Shown one piece after another: positions 1-9,763 of a stretch of DNA of 50,720 nucleotides. A model generated the notes under the pieces. It saw only the letters and a list, made by a program, of their open reading frames with translations, was not told the DNA's origin and made no database searches. The translations under genes and the position numbers were made by a program. The stretch lies in contig CABIXF010000029.1 in the NCBI GenBank assembly GCA_902362595.1, positions 1-50,720 of the forward strand. Reading direction: 5' to 3'. Numbering within the stretch: the stretch's first letter is position 1; the number at the start of each line of letters is the position of its first letter. The stretch is from Bacteroidaceae bacterium. GTDB taxonomy: Bacteria > Bacteroidota > Bacteroidia > Bacteroidales > Bacteroidaceae.

Positions 1-118
1 AATCCGTTTCATTCTAAAGGACTGCTTAAAAGACTGTATTTCAATAATTTCAAAGACCGATTAGCTAACTTTTATTGGACAGTAGTGGTAGGACAAATTT
101 AAATTGGGGGTGATTCCC

Positions 119-126
119 TATCTTTG
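119..126 (+). promoter_or_regulatory. -7 promoter element for the acyltransferase gene
   Basis: The sequence TATCTTTG matches the Bacteroidetes -7 consensus TAnnTTTG exactly and lies 26 bp before the ATG at 153. No good -33 TTTG is at the expected distance, so the promoter call rests on the -7 element and its position. Confidence 0.5.
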
Positions 127-152
127 CAGGGTCACATTCAATTTATTCCAAT

Positions 153-1304
153 ATGAATCATTCAATTTCTTCCTCGGCCTTTGCCGATACGAAACCGCAT
201 TATGAACTGCTCGACGGACTGAGAGGAGTGGCCGCACTGCTGGTGGTGTTTTATCACATTTTTGAAGGTTTCTCTTTTGCCGGAGGGGGCACCCTCATCA
301 CGGTCATCAACCACGGCTACCTGGCCGTCGACTTTTTCTTTATACTTTCGGGTTTTGTCATCGGCTATGCTTACGACGACCGCTGGAAAAAAAATCTGAC
401 CTTGAAAGGCTTCTTCAAGCGAAGACTGATTCGCCTTCATCCGATGATTGTCATGGGAGCGGTTATCGGTTGCATTACCTTCTTTATCCAGGGAGGGGTG
501 AAGTGGGACGGCACGCAGGTGGCTACCTCCGCAGTCATGCTGGCCCTCTTGCTGGCGATGTTTTTCATACCGGCCTATCCGGGAGCGGGTTATGACGTAC
601 GCGGAAACGGGGAGATGTTTTCGTTGAACGGTCCCAGCTGGTCGCTGTTTTTTGAATATATCGGGAATATTCTTTATGCTCTTTTCATCCACCGGTTGAG
701 CAACAAAGCGCTGACCGTCTTGGTGATATTGCTTGGAGTAGGACTTTCGTGGTTTGCCTTGTCCGACGTGGTGGGCTACGGCATGATTGGCGTGGGCTGG
801 ACGCTCGACGGACTGAACTTCTGGGGAGGGATGTTGCGAATGCTTTTTCCGTTCACGCTGGGCATGCTGATATCGCGGAATTTCCGACCGTTTAAGGTTC
901 GGGGGGCGTTTTGGATTTGCAGTGTCATTCTGTTGGTCCTTTTCTGTGTGCCTTATGTGGAAGGCCATTCGCCCGTGTGTCTGAACGGGGTGTTCGAGAT
1001 GGTCTGCATTGTTGTCATATTCCCTATGCTGGTTTGTCTGGGGGCTTCCGGACAGACCACCGACAAGCGGTCGACCCGTATCTGCAAGTTTTTAGGCGAT
1101 ATATCCTATCCGTTGTATGCCATCCACTATCCTTTGATGTACCTGTTCTATGCGTGGCTGATTGAAAACAAACTGTACACGCTGGGAGAAACCTGGCCGA
1201 TGGCGGCATTGGTTTATTTCGGAAGCATCGTCTTGGCCTATCTGTGTCTGAAACTCTATGATGAGCCTGTAAGGAAGTGGCTGGGCAGGAAGTTCGTGAG
1301 ATGA
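153..1304 (+). CDS. Membrane acyltransferase, acyltransferase-3 (OafA-like) family
   Basis: This 383-residue integral membrane protein should transfer an acyl group, usually acetyl, to a surface sugar or similar acceptor at the inner membrane. The family signature is clear: LDGLRGVAALLVVFYH at residues 20-35 holds the conserved Arg24 and His35, followed by DFFFILSGFVIG and the basic stretch FFKRRLIRLHP. About ten hydrophobic segments run through the protein, and the late motif GDISYPLYAIHYPL is also typical. There is no periplasmic SGNH domain, so it is the short form. It stands alone, with a hairpin terminator after it and topB facing it. The acceptor cannot be told from sequence. Confidence 0.88.
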   Translation: MNHSISSSAFADTKPHYELLDGLRGVAALLVVFYHIFEGFSFAGGGTLITVINHGYLAVDFFFILSGFVIGYAYDDRWKKNLTLKGFFKRRLIRLHPMIVMGAVIGCITFFIQGGVKWDGTQVATSAVMLALLLAMFFIPAYPGAGYDVRGNGEMFSLNGPSWSLFFEYIGNILYALFIHRLSNKALTVLVILLGVGLSWFALSDVVGYGMIGVGWTLDGLNFWGGMLRMLFPFTLGMLISRNFRPFKVRGAFWICSVILLVLFCVPYVEGHSPVCLNGVFEMVCIVVIFPMLVCLGASGQTTDKRSTRICKFLGDISYPLYAIHYPLMYLFYAWLIENKLYTLGETWPMAALVYFGSIVLAYLCLKLYDEPVRKWLGRKFVR

Positions 1305-1334
1305 AGAATTACGGAAGTCTTTAGGATAAAGAAT

Positions 1335-1380
1335 AAATTTCCCCAAATATCTGAGGTTAATCTGATATTTGGGGAAATTT
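1335..1380. terminator. Bidirectional terminator between the acyltransferase and topB
   Basis: A perfect 17-bp inverted repeat (arms 1335-1351 and 1364-1380, 12-nt loop) has a GC core CCCC/GGGG flanked by A and T runs on both sides. It sits between two convergent genes and can end transcription from either side. Confidence 0.85.
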
Positions 1381-1441
1381 AAATTCTTAGTATTCGTATG
1401 TTTGTAGTTCGGTAGTTGGGTTATCGTTTATCCGTTTTTGA

Positions 1442-3601
1442 TCACACTTTGAAGGGTTTGCGGAACTTGCATCCGTTTTTCCACTGTGAGCATCCGTAGG
1501 CCATTTTCCCCTTGATGATGATACCCGTGCCGCATACGGGGCAGGCTTTGCCCAAAATACTGTCGTCGGCAGGAAGGGTATCCTCTTTAGGAGTATCCGG
1601 CGCGGCGGTTTTCTTGCTGGCTCGTGGCTTGCGGGGAGCGGCTTTCTTCTTGGGCTCACCGTCGTTGCTCTTGGGGGCAGCGGCTTTTTTTAACGGGATT
1701 TTCGGACTGTCGTCGGTGGTGACGGTGACACGGCGGTTACTGTTGTCGCGTAACACACTGTACACAATGTCGGTGACCATCTGTTTCAGTTCGGCCAGGA
1801 AGGTACCCGCATCGTAGCTCTTCCGCTCGATTTCCCGCAGTTTCTTTTCCCAGATACCGGTCAGTTCGGCCGATTTCAACAGTTCTTCGTGAATCAGCTG
1901 AATCAGTTCCACGCCCGTAGGAGTGGCAATCAGGTTTTTACGTTCCTTGCGGATGTAATGCCGCTTGAACAAAGTCTCGATGATGGCGGCACGGGTAGAC
2001 GGGCGGCCGATGCCGTTTTCCTTCAAGGCATCCCGCAGTTCGTCGTTGTCCACCAGCTTTCCGGCAGTTTCCATGGCACGCAGCAGGGTAGCCTCGGTAT
2101 AAGGTCGGGGCGGCTGTGTCCATTTCTCGTTGAGCATCGGACTGTGTGGACCGCTTTCTCCCTTGGTGAAGGCGGGTAATACGCTTTCTTCTTCGTTTTC
2201 CTTGTTTTCTTCCGATACGTCCTTGGCAAAGATGACCCGCCAGCCGGGTTCCAGAATCTGTTTGCCGGTTACTTTGAACTCTATTTGGTCGGCTTCCCCG
2301 ATGACGGTGGTCGTCGAGAATTTGCAGTCAGGGTAGAACACCGCGATGAAGCGCCGGGCTATCAGGTCGAATACCCGTTTTTCCATGTCGCTGAGGCCCT
2401 GCGGCTGTACGCCCGTAGGGATGATGGCATGGTGGTCGGTCACCTTGCTGTTGTCGAATACCTTCTTCGACTTGAGGAGCGGTTTCCCGGCCAGTGCGCC
2501 CGTATAAACGGTATAATCTTTCAGTCCCTCCAGAATTTTCGGACACTTGGGATAGATGTCATCGCTCAGGAAAGTGGTATCCACACGCGGATAGGTGGCC
2601 ACCTTCTTTTCATACAACGACTGGATGAGCTGCAAGGTCATGTCGGCCGAGTAGCTGAATTTCTTGTTGCATTCTACTTGAAGGGAAGTCAGGTCGAACA
2701 GGCGGGGAGGAGCTTCCGTACCTTTCTTGGAACTGACTTCGGTCACGGTGAAGTCTACGTTCCGGATGCGTTCCAGCAAATCTTTTCCCGTCTGTTCGTC
2801 GGTAATCTGCGGAATGCCTCGGTTGGCATCGGTCTGTGTCTTTTTCTTGGTCGAAGGATTCTCTTTTTCCTTCTCGGCTTCTTCCGCCAGTTCCTCGTCA
2901 CTTTTGCGTACGATGGCCGAGAAGACTGTATCCCGGTAGACCGTCTTCAGTTCCCAATACTGCTTGGGTACGAAATGTTCGATTTCCTGTTGTCTTTTCA
3001 CAATCAGGGCCAGGGTAGGTGTCTGTACCCGCCCGATGGAAAGTACCTGTTTGTTCTGTCCGTATTTCAGGGTATAGAGTCGGGTGGCATTCATGCCCAA
3101 AGTCCAGTCGCCGATGGCCCGGCTCAGCCCGGCTTCGTAGAGCGGCTGGAACTCCGACTGGTCTTTCAAGTGTGCAAAACCGTCGCGGATGGCCTCTTCC
3201 GTCAGTGAGGAAATCCAGAGCCGTTTGACCGGACACTTGGCTCCGGCCTTCTGCATCACCCACCGTTGGATGAGTTCTCCTTCCTGGCCGGCATCCCCGC
3301 AGTTGATAATCATTTCAGCTTCCTGCATCAGTCTTTCGATGATGTGGAACTGCTTCTCAATCCCGCTGTCGTTGATCAGTTTGATTCCGAAGCGGGGAGG
3401 AATCATGGGAAGTGTACTCAGGCTCCACGTTTTCCATGAAGGAGTATATTCATGCGGTTCTTTCAGGGTACACAAATGCCCGAATGTCCAGGTCACCTGG
3501 TATCCGTTTCCTTCAATGTATCCTTCTTTTCGGTTCTTGGCTCCCAGCACGTCGGCGATGTCGCGTGCCACGCTGGGCTTTTCGGCGATGCAAACTATCA
3601 T
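1442..3601 (-). CDS. topB: DNA topoisomerase III (type IA)
   Basis: A 719-residue type IA topoisomerase that cuts one DNA strand through a tyrosine and passes the other strand. The TOPRIM domain starts at MIVCIAEKPSVA and contains the acidic motif GDAGQEGE near residues 102-109. The catalytic tyrosine is Y337 in ATYPRVDT. The C-terminus has a Lys/Ala/Pro-rich linker and then one zinc ribbon (CPVCGTG...CSQWKNGC). An in-frame ATG eight codons upstream (3625) exists, but a -7 element at 3623-3630 overlaps it, so I chose 3601, which also gives the usual N-terminus. The second acidic residue of the TOPRIM DxD motif is Gly here. It may work with RecQ, also in this window, but the two are not linked. 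Confidence 0.93.
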   Translation of the reverse strand: MIVCIAEKPSVARDIADVLGAKNRKEGYIEGNGYQVTWTFGHLCTLKEPHEYTPSWKTWSLSTLPMIPPRFGIKLINDSGIEKQFHIIERLMQEAEMIINCGDAGQEGELIQRWVMQKAGAKCPVKRLWISSLTEEAIRDGFAHLKDQSEFQPLYEAGLSRAIGDWTLGMNATRLYTLKYGQNKQVLSIGRVQTPTLALIVKRQQEIEHFVPKQYWELKTVYRDTVFSAIVRKSDEELAEEAEKEKENPSTKKKTQTDANRGIPQITDEQTGKDLLERIRNVDFTVTEVSSKKGTEAPPRLFDLTSLQVECNKKFSYSADMTLQLIQSLYEKKVATYPRVDTTFLSDDIYPKCPKILEGLKDYTVYTGALAGKPLLKSKKVFDNSKVTDHHAIIPTGVQPQGLSDMEKRVFDLIARRFIAVFYPDCKFSTTTVIGEADQIEFKVTGKQILEPGWRVIFAKDVSEENKENEEESVLPAFTKGESGPHSPMLNEKWTQPPRPYTEATLLRAMETAGKLVDNDELRDALKENGIGRPSTRAAIIETLFKRHYIRKERKNLIATPTGVELIQLIHEELLKSAELTGIWEKKLREIERKSYDAGTFLAELKQMVTDIVYSVLRDNSNRRVTVTTDDSPKIPLKKAAAPKSNDGEPKKKAAPRKPRASKKTAAPDTPKEDTLPADDSILGKACPVCGTGIIIKGKMAYGCSQWKNGCKFRKPFKV

Positions 3602-3622
3602 GGTCTTTCTTTCAATATGGGG

Positions 3623-3630
3623 CAAAATTA
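3623..3630 (-). promoter_or_regulatory. -7 promoter element for topB
   Basis: On the minus strand this reads TAATTTTG, an exact TAnnTTTG match. It places transcription start near 3616 and supports translation start at 3601 rather than 3625. No convincing -33 element is visible. Confidence 0.5.
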
Positions 3631-3663
3631 CGCAAAGTTGCCTGAATAGAAAAATAAAATCTT

Positions 3664-3671
3664 TATCTTTG
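3664..3671 (+). promoter_or_regulatory. -7 promoter element for the zinc metallopeptidase gene
   Basis: TATCTTTG matches the Bacteroidetes -7 consensus exactly. A TTG at 3638-3640 is 23 bp upstream, slightly longer than usual. It is divergent from the topB promoter. Confidence 0.5.
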
Positions 3672-3747
3672 AGCGGAAACGACTGACAGCCTTTCTTTTG
3701 GCAAGGTTTTTGTAAGATAGAATATATAACGATTAAATGAAGAAATT

Positions 3748-4425
3748 ATGTTTATTTGGATTGTATTTATAGGTATTGCGATTCTCAGTTACATGGTTCA
3801 GGCCAGTCTGAAGAGTAAGTTTGAAAAGTATTCCCAGATTCCGCTGACCAATGGGATGACGGGAAGGGAAGTCGCCGAAAAAATGTTGCGTGACAACGGT
3901 ATTTACGACGTGACGGTGACCAGTACGTCGGGGATGCTGACCGACCATTATAACCCGATGAACAAGACGGTGAACCTGAGTGAAGGGGTTTATGGAAGTG
4001 CAAGTGTGGCTGCGGCGGCAGTAGCTGCCCATGAGTGTGGACATGCCGTACAGCATGCGCGGGGATATGCGCCTTTGCGGATGCGTTCAGCCTTGGTGCC
4101 GGTGGTACAGTTCTCTTCTTCCATCGTATCGTGGGTGCTGCTGGCAGGTATCCTCATGGTAAATTCTTTCCCACAGCTGCTGCTGATTGGTATTTGTCTG
4201 TTTGCCATGACTACCTTGTTCAGTATTATTACGCTCCCGGTGGAGATTGATGCCAGTCGTCGGGCGTTGGCTTGGTTGAGTCGGGCAGGTATCACCAATG
4301 CCTTCAATCACCAGCAGGCCACGGATGCCTTGAAGTCGGCTGCCTATACGTATGTAGTAGCGGCACTGGGTTCATTGGCTACGTTGATTTACTACGTGAC
4401 AATTTATATGAATCGCCGCGAGTAA
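3748..4425 (+). CDS. Membrane zinc metallopeptidase, YugP family
   Basis: A 225-residue inner-membrane protein of the YugP-like (DUF/Zn-peptidase) family. The zinc motif HECGH is at residues 95-99 in VAAHECGHAVQHARGYAPLR, and a candidate third ligand Glu166 lies in PVEIDASRRAL. An N-terminal membrane segment (about 1-18) and hydrophobic segments at about 125-160 and 200-218 surround the active site. The length is normal for the family. The substrate is unknown. It is followed 82 bp later by hisS, which has its own -7 element, so co-transcription is possible but not required. Confidence 0.87.
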   Translation: MFIWIVFIGIAILSYMVQASLKSKFEKYSQIPLTNGMTGREVAEKMLRDNGIYDVTVTSTSGMLTDHYNPMNKTVNLSEGVYGSASVAAAAVAAHECGHAVQHARGYAPLRMRSALVPVVQFSSSIVSWVLLAGILMVNSFPQLLLIGICLFAMTTLFSIITLPVEIDASRRALAWLSRAGITNAFNHQQATDALKSAAYTYVVAALGSLATLIYYVTIYMNRRE

Positions 4426-4472
4426 GCGTGAAATCCTTTCGTTTTGTGTGTGGAAGGTAGAAATTTTATTCG

Positions 4473-4480
4473 TAATTTTG
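4473..4480 (+). promoter_or_regulatory. -7 promoter element for hisS
   Basis: TAATTTTG is an exact TAnnTTTG match 27 bp upstream of the hisS ATG. The -33 region is weak. Confidence 0.45.
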
Positions 4481-4507
4481 CCCCGTTAATTTAAAGACTG
4501 ATTCATT

Positions 4508-5872
4508 ATGGCAACAAAACCAAGTATACCGAAAGGAACGAGAGACTTTTCGCCGGTGGAAATGGCGAAACGTAACTATATATTCAACACGATTCGCGAA
4601 GTGTTCTATCTTTATGGCTTTCAGCAGATAGAGACTCCTTCCATGGAAAACCTGTCTACCTTGATGGGAAAGTACGGGGAGGAAGGCGACAAGCTGCTTT
4701 TCAAAATCCAGAATTCGGGGGATTATTTCTCTGGGCTGACCGATGAAGAGCTGTTGAGCCGGAACGCAGCCAAGTTGGCCAGCAAGTTCTGTGAGAAGGG
4801 GTTGCGCTATGACCTGACGGTTCCTTTCGCACGTTACGTGGTGATGCACCGTGATGAAATCACTTTCCCGTTCAAGCGTTTCCAGATTCAGCCGGTATGG
4901 CGTGCCGACCGTCCGCAGAAGGGACGTTACCGCGAGTTCTACCAGTGTGATGCCGACGTGGTGGGCAGCAATTCGCTGCTGAATGAGGTGGAACTGGTGC
5001 AGATGATTGATACGGTGTTCCAGAAATTCGGTATCCGGGTTTCCATCAAGATTAACAACCGTAAGATTCTGACCGGTATTGCGGAGATTATCGGAGAAGC
5101 AGATAAGATTGTCGACATTACGGTAGCCATCGACAAGTTGGATAAAATCGGTTTGGACAATGTGAATGCGGAACTGGCTTCAAAGGGTATTCCGCAGGAA
5201 GCGATTGACAAGTTGCAGCCGATTATCTTGCTGAGCGGTTCGAACGAAGAGAAACTGGCTACATTGAAGAATGTGCTGGCTGCCAGTGAAACTGGTCTGA
5301 AAGGGGTGGAGGAAAGCGAATTTATCCTGAAGACGATTGCCAGACTGGGTATCAAGTCGGAAGTGGAACTGGATTTGACGTTGGCCCGCGGATTAAACTA
5401 TTATACAGGAGCCATCTTTGAAGTGAAGGCCTTGGATGTACAGATTGGTAGTATCAGTGGAGGTGGCCGTTATGACAATCTGACAGGAGTGTTTGGTATG
5501 GACGGTATGTCGGGCGTAGGTATCTCTTTTGGTGCCGACCGTATTTACGATGTGCTGAACCAGCTGGATTTGTATCCGAAGGAAGCCGTGAACGGTACGC
5601 AACTGCTGTTCGTCAACTTTGGAGAGGCAGAAGCGGCTTATGTACTTCCTATCTTGTCACAGGCGCGTGCGGCAGGTATCCGTGCGGAAATCTATCCGGA
5701 TGCAGCCAAGATGAAGAAGCAGATGAGCTATGCCAATGCGAAGATGGTACCGTTTGTAGCTATTGTAGGTGAAAACGAAATGAAAGAAGGAAAGGTGACA
5801 CTGAAGAATATGGCAAGCGGCGAGCAGTCGCTGGTTACTCCGGATGAATTGGTGGCTGCCATTCACGGATAA
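4508..5872 (+). CDS. hisS: Histidyl-tRNA synthetase
   Basis: A 454-residue class II aminoacyl-tRNA synthetase that charges tRNA-His in the cytoplasm. The N-terminus [12 protein letters not shown] leads into motif 1; motif 2 is seen in the [15 protein letters not shown] region with the following [13 protein letters not shown]; the histidine-specific motif is [14 protein letters not shown]; motif 3 is in [13 protein letters not shown]. The C-terminal anticodon-binding domain covers about residues 360-454. Length and domain order are normal. A hairpin terminator follows at 5901-5971, so it is probably the end of its transcript. Confidence 0.96.
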   Translation: MATKPSIPKGTRDFSPVEMAKRNYIFNTIREVFYLYGFQQIETPSMENLSTLMGKYGEEGDKLLFKIQNSGDYFSGLTDEELLSRNAAKLASKFCEKGLRYDLTVPFARYVVMHRDEITFPFKRFQIQPVWRADRPQKGRYREFYQCDADVVGSNSLLNEVELVQMIDTVFQKFGIRVSIKINNRKILTGIAEIIGEADKIVDITVAIDKLDKIGLDNVNAELASKGIPQEAIDKLQPIILLSGSNEEKLATLKNVLAASETGLKGVEESEFILKTIARLGIKSEVELDLTLARGLNYYTGAIFEVKALDVQIGSISGGGRYDNLTGVFGMDGMSGVGISFGADRIYDVLNQLDLYPKEAVNGTQLLFVNFGEAEAAYVLPILSQARAAGIRAEIYPDAAKMKKQMSYANAKMVPFVAIVGENEMKEGKVTLKNMASGEQSLVTPDELVAAIHG

Positions 5873-5900
5873 GTGTGAATCATTTCTAATAAAATAAGAA

Positions 5901-5971
5901 CGCAGGTTTCACGGAAGAAGGCGGAAGAGGTAGAGGCTTCGGACTTCGGTTTCGTGGAACCTGTGTTTTTT
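5901..5971 (+). terminator. Rho-independent terminator after hisS
   Basis: A 16-bp stem (5901-5916 with 5950-5965, including some G-U pairs) is followed by a run of six T at 5966-5971. The 33-nt loop can form a further small GAAG/CTTC hairpin. Confidence 0.75.
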
Positions 5972-6011
5972 ATCTGAACACTGATAAATAATTCACAGTA
6001 GAACAGGAGAT

Positions 6012-7421
6012 ATGGAAATCGTATATTTAGTGATTGGCGTGATAGTGGGAGGTTTGCTGGGCTATTTGTTCGCAGCCCGGAAATCGGTAGCCTTGCGCTC
6101 ACAGTTGCAGTGGAGCGAGGCACATGCCCAGGATTTGCTTCAAGCAGAGAAGGAACGTGCGGCGGCTTTAGCAGAACAGTATAAGAAAGAGACGGAGAGA
6201 CTGCGTGGGCAGTTGGACGAACTTTCCGGAAAGTGGAGTGAGACCGGTCGGGCACTGGCAGCTTCACAAGCGGAGCGTCGGAATTTAGAAGAGCGTTTGA
6301 CGCATCAGAAGGAAGAAGTGGAGCAGTTGCGGAAGCAGTTGAATATGGAGTTTGAGAACATGGCCAACCGCATTTTCCAGCAGAAGACGGAGGCGTTCAA
6401 TCGGCTCAGCTCGGAAACGTTGGGCAATCTGTTGAAACCTTTTGGCGAAAACCTGAAGGAGTTCAAGCATCAGGTGGAAGAAGTGTACGACAAGGAATCC
6501 AAGCAGCGTTTTTCGCTGGAGGACCGTATCAAGGAACTGATGCAGCTGAACAAGCAAATCAGTGACGATGCCAACAACTTGACCCGGGCCTTGAAAGGAG
6601 ATTCCAAGGTACAGGGAAATTGGGGAGAAATGATTCTGGAAACCATCCTGGAGAATTCCGGTTTGCGGGAAGGGGAAGAATATTTCCGTCAGGAATTCCT
6701 GAAAGATGAGCATGGCGAGCCGCTCAAGAATGAGCTGGGACAACGGATGCAGCCCGATGTGCTGGTGGTGTATCCGGACAACCGGCAAGTGATTATCGAC
6801 TCGAAGGTATCGCTTACGGCTTATGCCAACTATGTGGGGTGTGAGGATGCTGGACAGCGGGAACAGTACCTGAAAGCGCATCTGGCTTCGGTCAAGGCGC
6901 ACATTGACGAGCTGAGCCGGAAGGATTATTCCAGTTACAATGTGTCGGCCTTGGATTTCGTGATGATGTTTGTGCCCAATGAGCCGGCGTACCTGCTGGC
7001 ACTCCAGGCCGACCCGGACTTGTGGAACTATGCGTATCAAAAGAAAGTGGTGCTGATGAGCCCTACGAACCTGATTGCGGCGCTGAGGCTGGCGCTGGAT
7101 TTGTGGAAGCGGGAGTATCAGGTGAAAAACATTCAGGACATCATCAAGCGAGGTACTGTGTTGTATGAGAAGCTGGTGGGATTTACCGAGACTTTCGAGA
7201 AAATCGGTGATACGCTGCAGGCAGCTTCCACGGCTTACAAGAATGCCTTGGGACAGCTTTCACAGGGGAAAGGCAACCTGATTCGTCAGGCGGATATGCT
7301 GACAGAACTGGGAATTACGTCGAAAAAGAAATTCTCTCCTCGTCTCCGGCAAGAAGCAGACAAGGATATGGCATCAGCTTCTCCTGTGAAGGACTTGTTT
7401 TCGGATTCGGAAGACAAATGA
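6012..7421 (+). CDS. rmuC: DNA recombination protein RmuC family
   Basis: A 469-residue RmuC-like protein, a predicted nuclease-fold protein thought to limit recombination between inverted repeats. One N-terminal membrane segment (residues 1-22, [20 protein letters not shown]) is followed by a long coiled coil (about 30-170) and then the RmuC domain, with [44 protein letters not shown] and [12 protein letters not shown]. The DSKVS and NWGE segments match the PD-(D/E)xK-like core. A short AGGAG precedes the ATG. It is single, with terminators on both sides. Confidence 0.93.
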   Translation: MEIVYLVIGVIVGGLLGYLFAARKSVALRSQLQWSEAHAQDLLQAEKERAAALAEQYKKETERLRGQLDELSGKWSETGRALAASQAERRNLEERLTHQKEEVEQLRKQLNMEFENMANRIFQQKTEAFNRLSSETLGNLLKPFGENLKEFKHQVEEVYDKESKQRFSLEDRIKELMQLNKQISDDANNLTRALKGDSKVQGNWGEMILETILENSGLREGEEYFRQEFLKDEHGEPLKNELGQRMQPDVLVVYPDNRQVIIDSKVSLTAYANYVGCEDAGQREQYLKAHLASVKAHIDELSRKDYSSYNVSALDFVMMFVPNEPAYLLALQADPDLWNYAYQKKVVLMSPTNLIAALRLALDLWKREYQVKNIQDIIKRGTVLYEKLVGFTETFEKIGDTLQAASTAYKNALGQLSQGKGNLIRQADMLTELGITSKKKFSPRLRQEADKDMASASPVKDLFSDSEDK

Positions 7422-7425
7422 GGAT

Positions 7426-7476
7426 AAAAAGAAACTCCATAACATCTTGTCTTGAATGTCATGGAGTTTCTTTTTT
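7426..7476. terminator. Bidirectional terminator between rmuC and the PL8 lyase gene
   Basis: An inverted repeat with arms 7426-7440 and 7461-7475 (core GAAACTCCAT / ATGGAGTTTC, 20-nt loop) has A and T runs outside both arms. It separates two convergent genes. Confidence 0.85.
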
Positions 7477-7501
7477 TATACTAGTTAATAACTAGGCTGG
7501 G

Positions 7502-9646
7502 TTATAGTTTCACGGTATACTGCTTGGTTGCTCCGGCATAAATACCTGTCTGACTGAAGTCGGCGGTAAGTGTTTGTTTTTTCTTTCCGATTTTCAGTTC
7601 CACCTGAATGGGCGATTGGGTTTGTCCCGGATCGGCAATATGCAGGTTCGCAGTCTTGGCGGTAATATCTTTTACCATCAACACACACGGCTTGTCCACC
7701 GTTACGCTCAGTTCTTTATGCTTGAATGTACCCGCTTCGAAGAAAGTCACCATCCAAACATTCAGCTTAGTGTTTCTTACGGCTTGAATCTTTGCTGTAT
7801 TCGAAAGAATTTCAATGGCATTTTTCTTCTGATAATCCTCCATTTCTTTGGCTGAAGTTTTTCCTGGTACTACAATGTAGGCGTAGGAGCCGTCTTTCGG
7901 GCCTACTCCATGGTTGATGCCCAAGGTAAAGACATCCATTTTTTCTTCCTTCTTCGACTTGCTGGTGTTGATATCATACCAGCGTCCAGTCTGTGTCTGG
8001 GCGGTCAGGAACACTTCTTCTTTCTGCGGGAAGAAATAGCCGATATGGTCGTGCAGTACCCACTGTGGAGCCTGCAAGGTGTAGCTGCCTTTTTCCACAG
8101 CTTCTTCTTTCCCGTTCTTATTGACCTGTATGCCGTCTTTCAGGAAGCACTGGTTGACAGTGGTGTGAACCGGATAAGTGGAGGTAGATTGGATGCCGGC
8201 ACCCAAGCACACAACCTCATTGTCAAAGAAATACCAGCTTTTCTTGGCACCCGTGTTGACTTCCGGATTGGTGTCCATATAGGCGTATGCGGTAGCTCCG
8301 TAAATGCTGTCAGAAACTCCGCCTGCGTATGTAGAAGTGCCCAATACTCCCCATGCCTTTGGATCCATTGGAATCTTCTCTACCTGTGGAGCGGTTGTTC
8401 CCGGAATATGACACCAGTTCCATACCGGGAAGATGTTGAAGTATTCATCTCCCGTCTGTACGATGTTGGTACATCCGTCGGACATGAAATAGGTCTTCAG
8501 GTTTTCCTTATTGCCATATTCACATTTCTTGGTACGGGTAGAAGCCAGACGTACATCGAAGTTGTATTGCGGGCGTACATGCAGAGAGTAATCGCCGCGG
8601 AAATAATGGGTATGAGATGCTGTCACCTGATAGTCGGCAGGCTGTTTGCGGTTCAGCCGGGCAATGATGGCCTTGTATTCCTCGGCATGGGCCGGGTCAA
8701 TGTCAATCATACGTTTGGCATAGGTGGTAGTGGTTCGTTTGTTCAACAATCCCGGACGGCTTACGCTGCGTCCTACCACATCGAACGACATGTTTTGTCC
8801 GCGCACGGCACGATAATAAGTTTCACGCATGAATTTGCTGAGCAACTCCACCTTTTCCTTGCTGAGTTCATATTGTGTGCCTAATGCGTAAGAGGCAACC
8901 TGAGTGACTCCTTTGATGATTTCATCGCCATATCCTCCGATATAAAGCTGTTCTCCATGCTGGAAATAACTGTTGTCATGCTGGAAACCTTCCTCTGTGG
9001 TATATACGATTGGATTGAAGACGTTGTCGATGGCTGTTTTCAGGTCGGTTTCGTTCTGTGTCAAGCAAGAACGGTAGATCCAGTGCAGGGCAATGTCCGT
9101 GCGGTTGGCGCCTGTCCATTTAGCCGGGTCGCCTCCTGTTTCCTGGAGGCGTTTCAGTATTTTGGTTTCCAGGTCTTGTGGAATCTGTTTTTTTCCAATG
9201 CGCATTTGGATGAGCAGAAGACCCAATTTCTGTGGTTCAGAAATCTGGTTGTGCCACCAGTTGTCGCTTTCAGAATCCACGTCATACCAGTACTCCAGTC
9301 CTTTGACGATTTTCTGATACAAGTCCTCGTTCTGGTAATATTGGTTTTTGGGATTGGTGTATGCATACACAAAGTCAGACAAACGTTCTACATGTTTGAT
9401 GGGTGTCCAGTTAGTCATCTGGGTATCATCGTAGTCGATGTCGCTGAAGGAACCATTTTCCTGGAATAAAGTCAGGTCTTTATCAATGGAGGGATTCTTG
9501 ACAGTGCTGTTTCGTATCTTCTCCATGAACATTTCATAGTCATTTTGCTTTTGAGTCGATGCTTGTGTAAACTGAGAAGCCCAACTCGTGGCCATGCTGC
9601 AGGAAAGAGCCGTGGCCAAAGTGAGAGTTTTCAGGGTAATATTCAT
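7502..9646 (-). CDS. Secreted polysaccharide lyase family 8 (chondroitin AC or hyaluronate lyase-like)
   Basis: A 714-residue exported lyase that should cleave uronic-acid polysaccharides such as chondroitin or hyaluronan by beta-elimination. It has a signal peptide (MNITLKTLTLATALSCSMATSWA). Catalytic residues match the chondroitinase AC set in order and spacing: Asn181 in GANRTD, His230 in FQHGEQ, Tyr239 in GGYG, Arg293 and Arg297 in GRSVSRPG. The central beta-sandwich shows the family motif VWNWCHIPGTT. I chose the ATG at 9646 over 9691 because a promoter (9672-9702) lies between them and the signal peptide then begins properly. No SusC/SusD pair or other glycosaminoglycan gene is adjacent, so it is an isolated enzyme. 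The exact substrate is not certain. Confidence 0.9.
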   Translation of the reverse strand: MNITLKTLTLATALSCSMATSWASQFTQASTQKQNDYEMFMEKIRNSTVKNPSIDKDLTLFQENGSFSDIDYDDTQMTNWTPIKHVERLSDFVYAYTNPKNQYYQNEDLYQKIVKGLEYWYDVDSESDNWWHNQISEPQKLGLLLIQMRIGKKQIPQDLETKILKRLQETGGDPAKWTGANRTDIALHWIYRSCLTQNETDLKTAIDNVFNPIVYTTEEGFQHDNSYFQHGEQLYIGGYGDEIIKGVTQVASYALGTQYELSKEKVELLSKFMRETYYRAVRGQNMSFDVVGRSVSRPGLLNKRTTTTYAKRMIDIDPAHAEEYKAIIARLNRKQPADYQVTASHTHYFRGDYSLHVRPQYNFDVRLASTRTKKCEYGNKENLKTYFMSDGCTNIVQTGDEYFNIFPVWNWCHIPGTTAPQVEKIPMDPKAWGVLGTSTYAGGVSDSIYGATAYAYMDTNPEVNTGAKKSWYFFDNEVVCLGAGIQSTSTYPVHTTVNQCFLKDGIQVNKNGKEEAVEKGSYTLQAPQWVLHDHIGYFFPQKEEVFLTAQTQTGRWYDINTSKSKKEEKMDVFTLGINHGVGPKDGSYAYIVVPGKTSAKEMEDYQKKNAIEILSNTAKIQAVRNTKLNVWMVTFFEAGTFKHKELSVTVDKPCVLMVKDITAKTANLHIADPGQTQSPIQVELKIGKKKQTLTADFSQTGIYAGATKQYTVKL

Positions 9647-9671
9647 AAATCTTTTAATTAGTTTTAGGTGG

Positions 9672-9702
9672 TAAAGATAATTATTTTTCAAAAAGTGTGC
9701 AA
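9672..9702 (-). promoter_or_regulatory. Promoter of the PL8 lyase gene
   Basis: On the minus strand TTG (9700-9702) is followed after 20 bp by TATCTTTA (9672-9679), seven of eight matches to TAnnTTTG. It lies 26 bp upstream of the chosen start. Confidence 0.5.
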
Positions 9703-9763
9703 TTTAATGAAAGATTGTTTTAGGGTGGTAACCTATTAGGGCTGGCAGAAAAGAACCCCAGTT

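Noticed and set aside
162..968. Long open frame on the minus strand opposite the acyltransferase gene (268 residues)
   Set aside because: It lies opposite a clearly conserved acyltransferase, is rich in His, Gln and Arg without family motifs, and has no promoter. It is a shadow frame.
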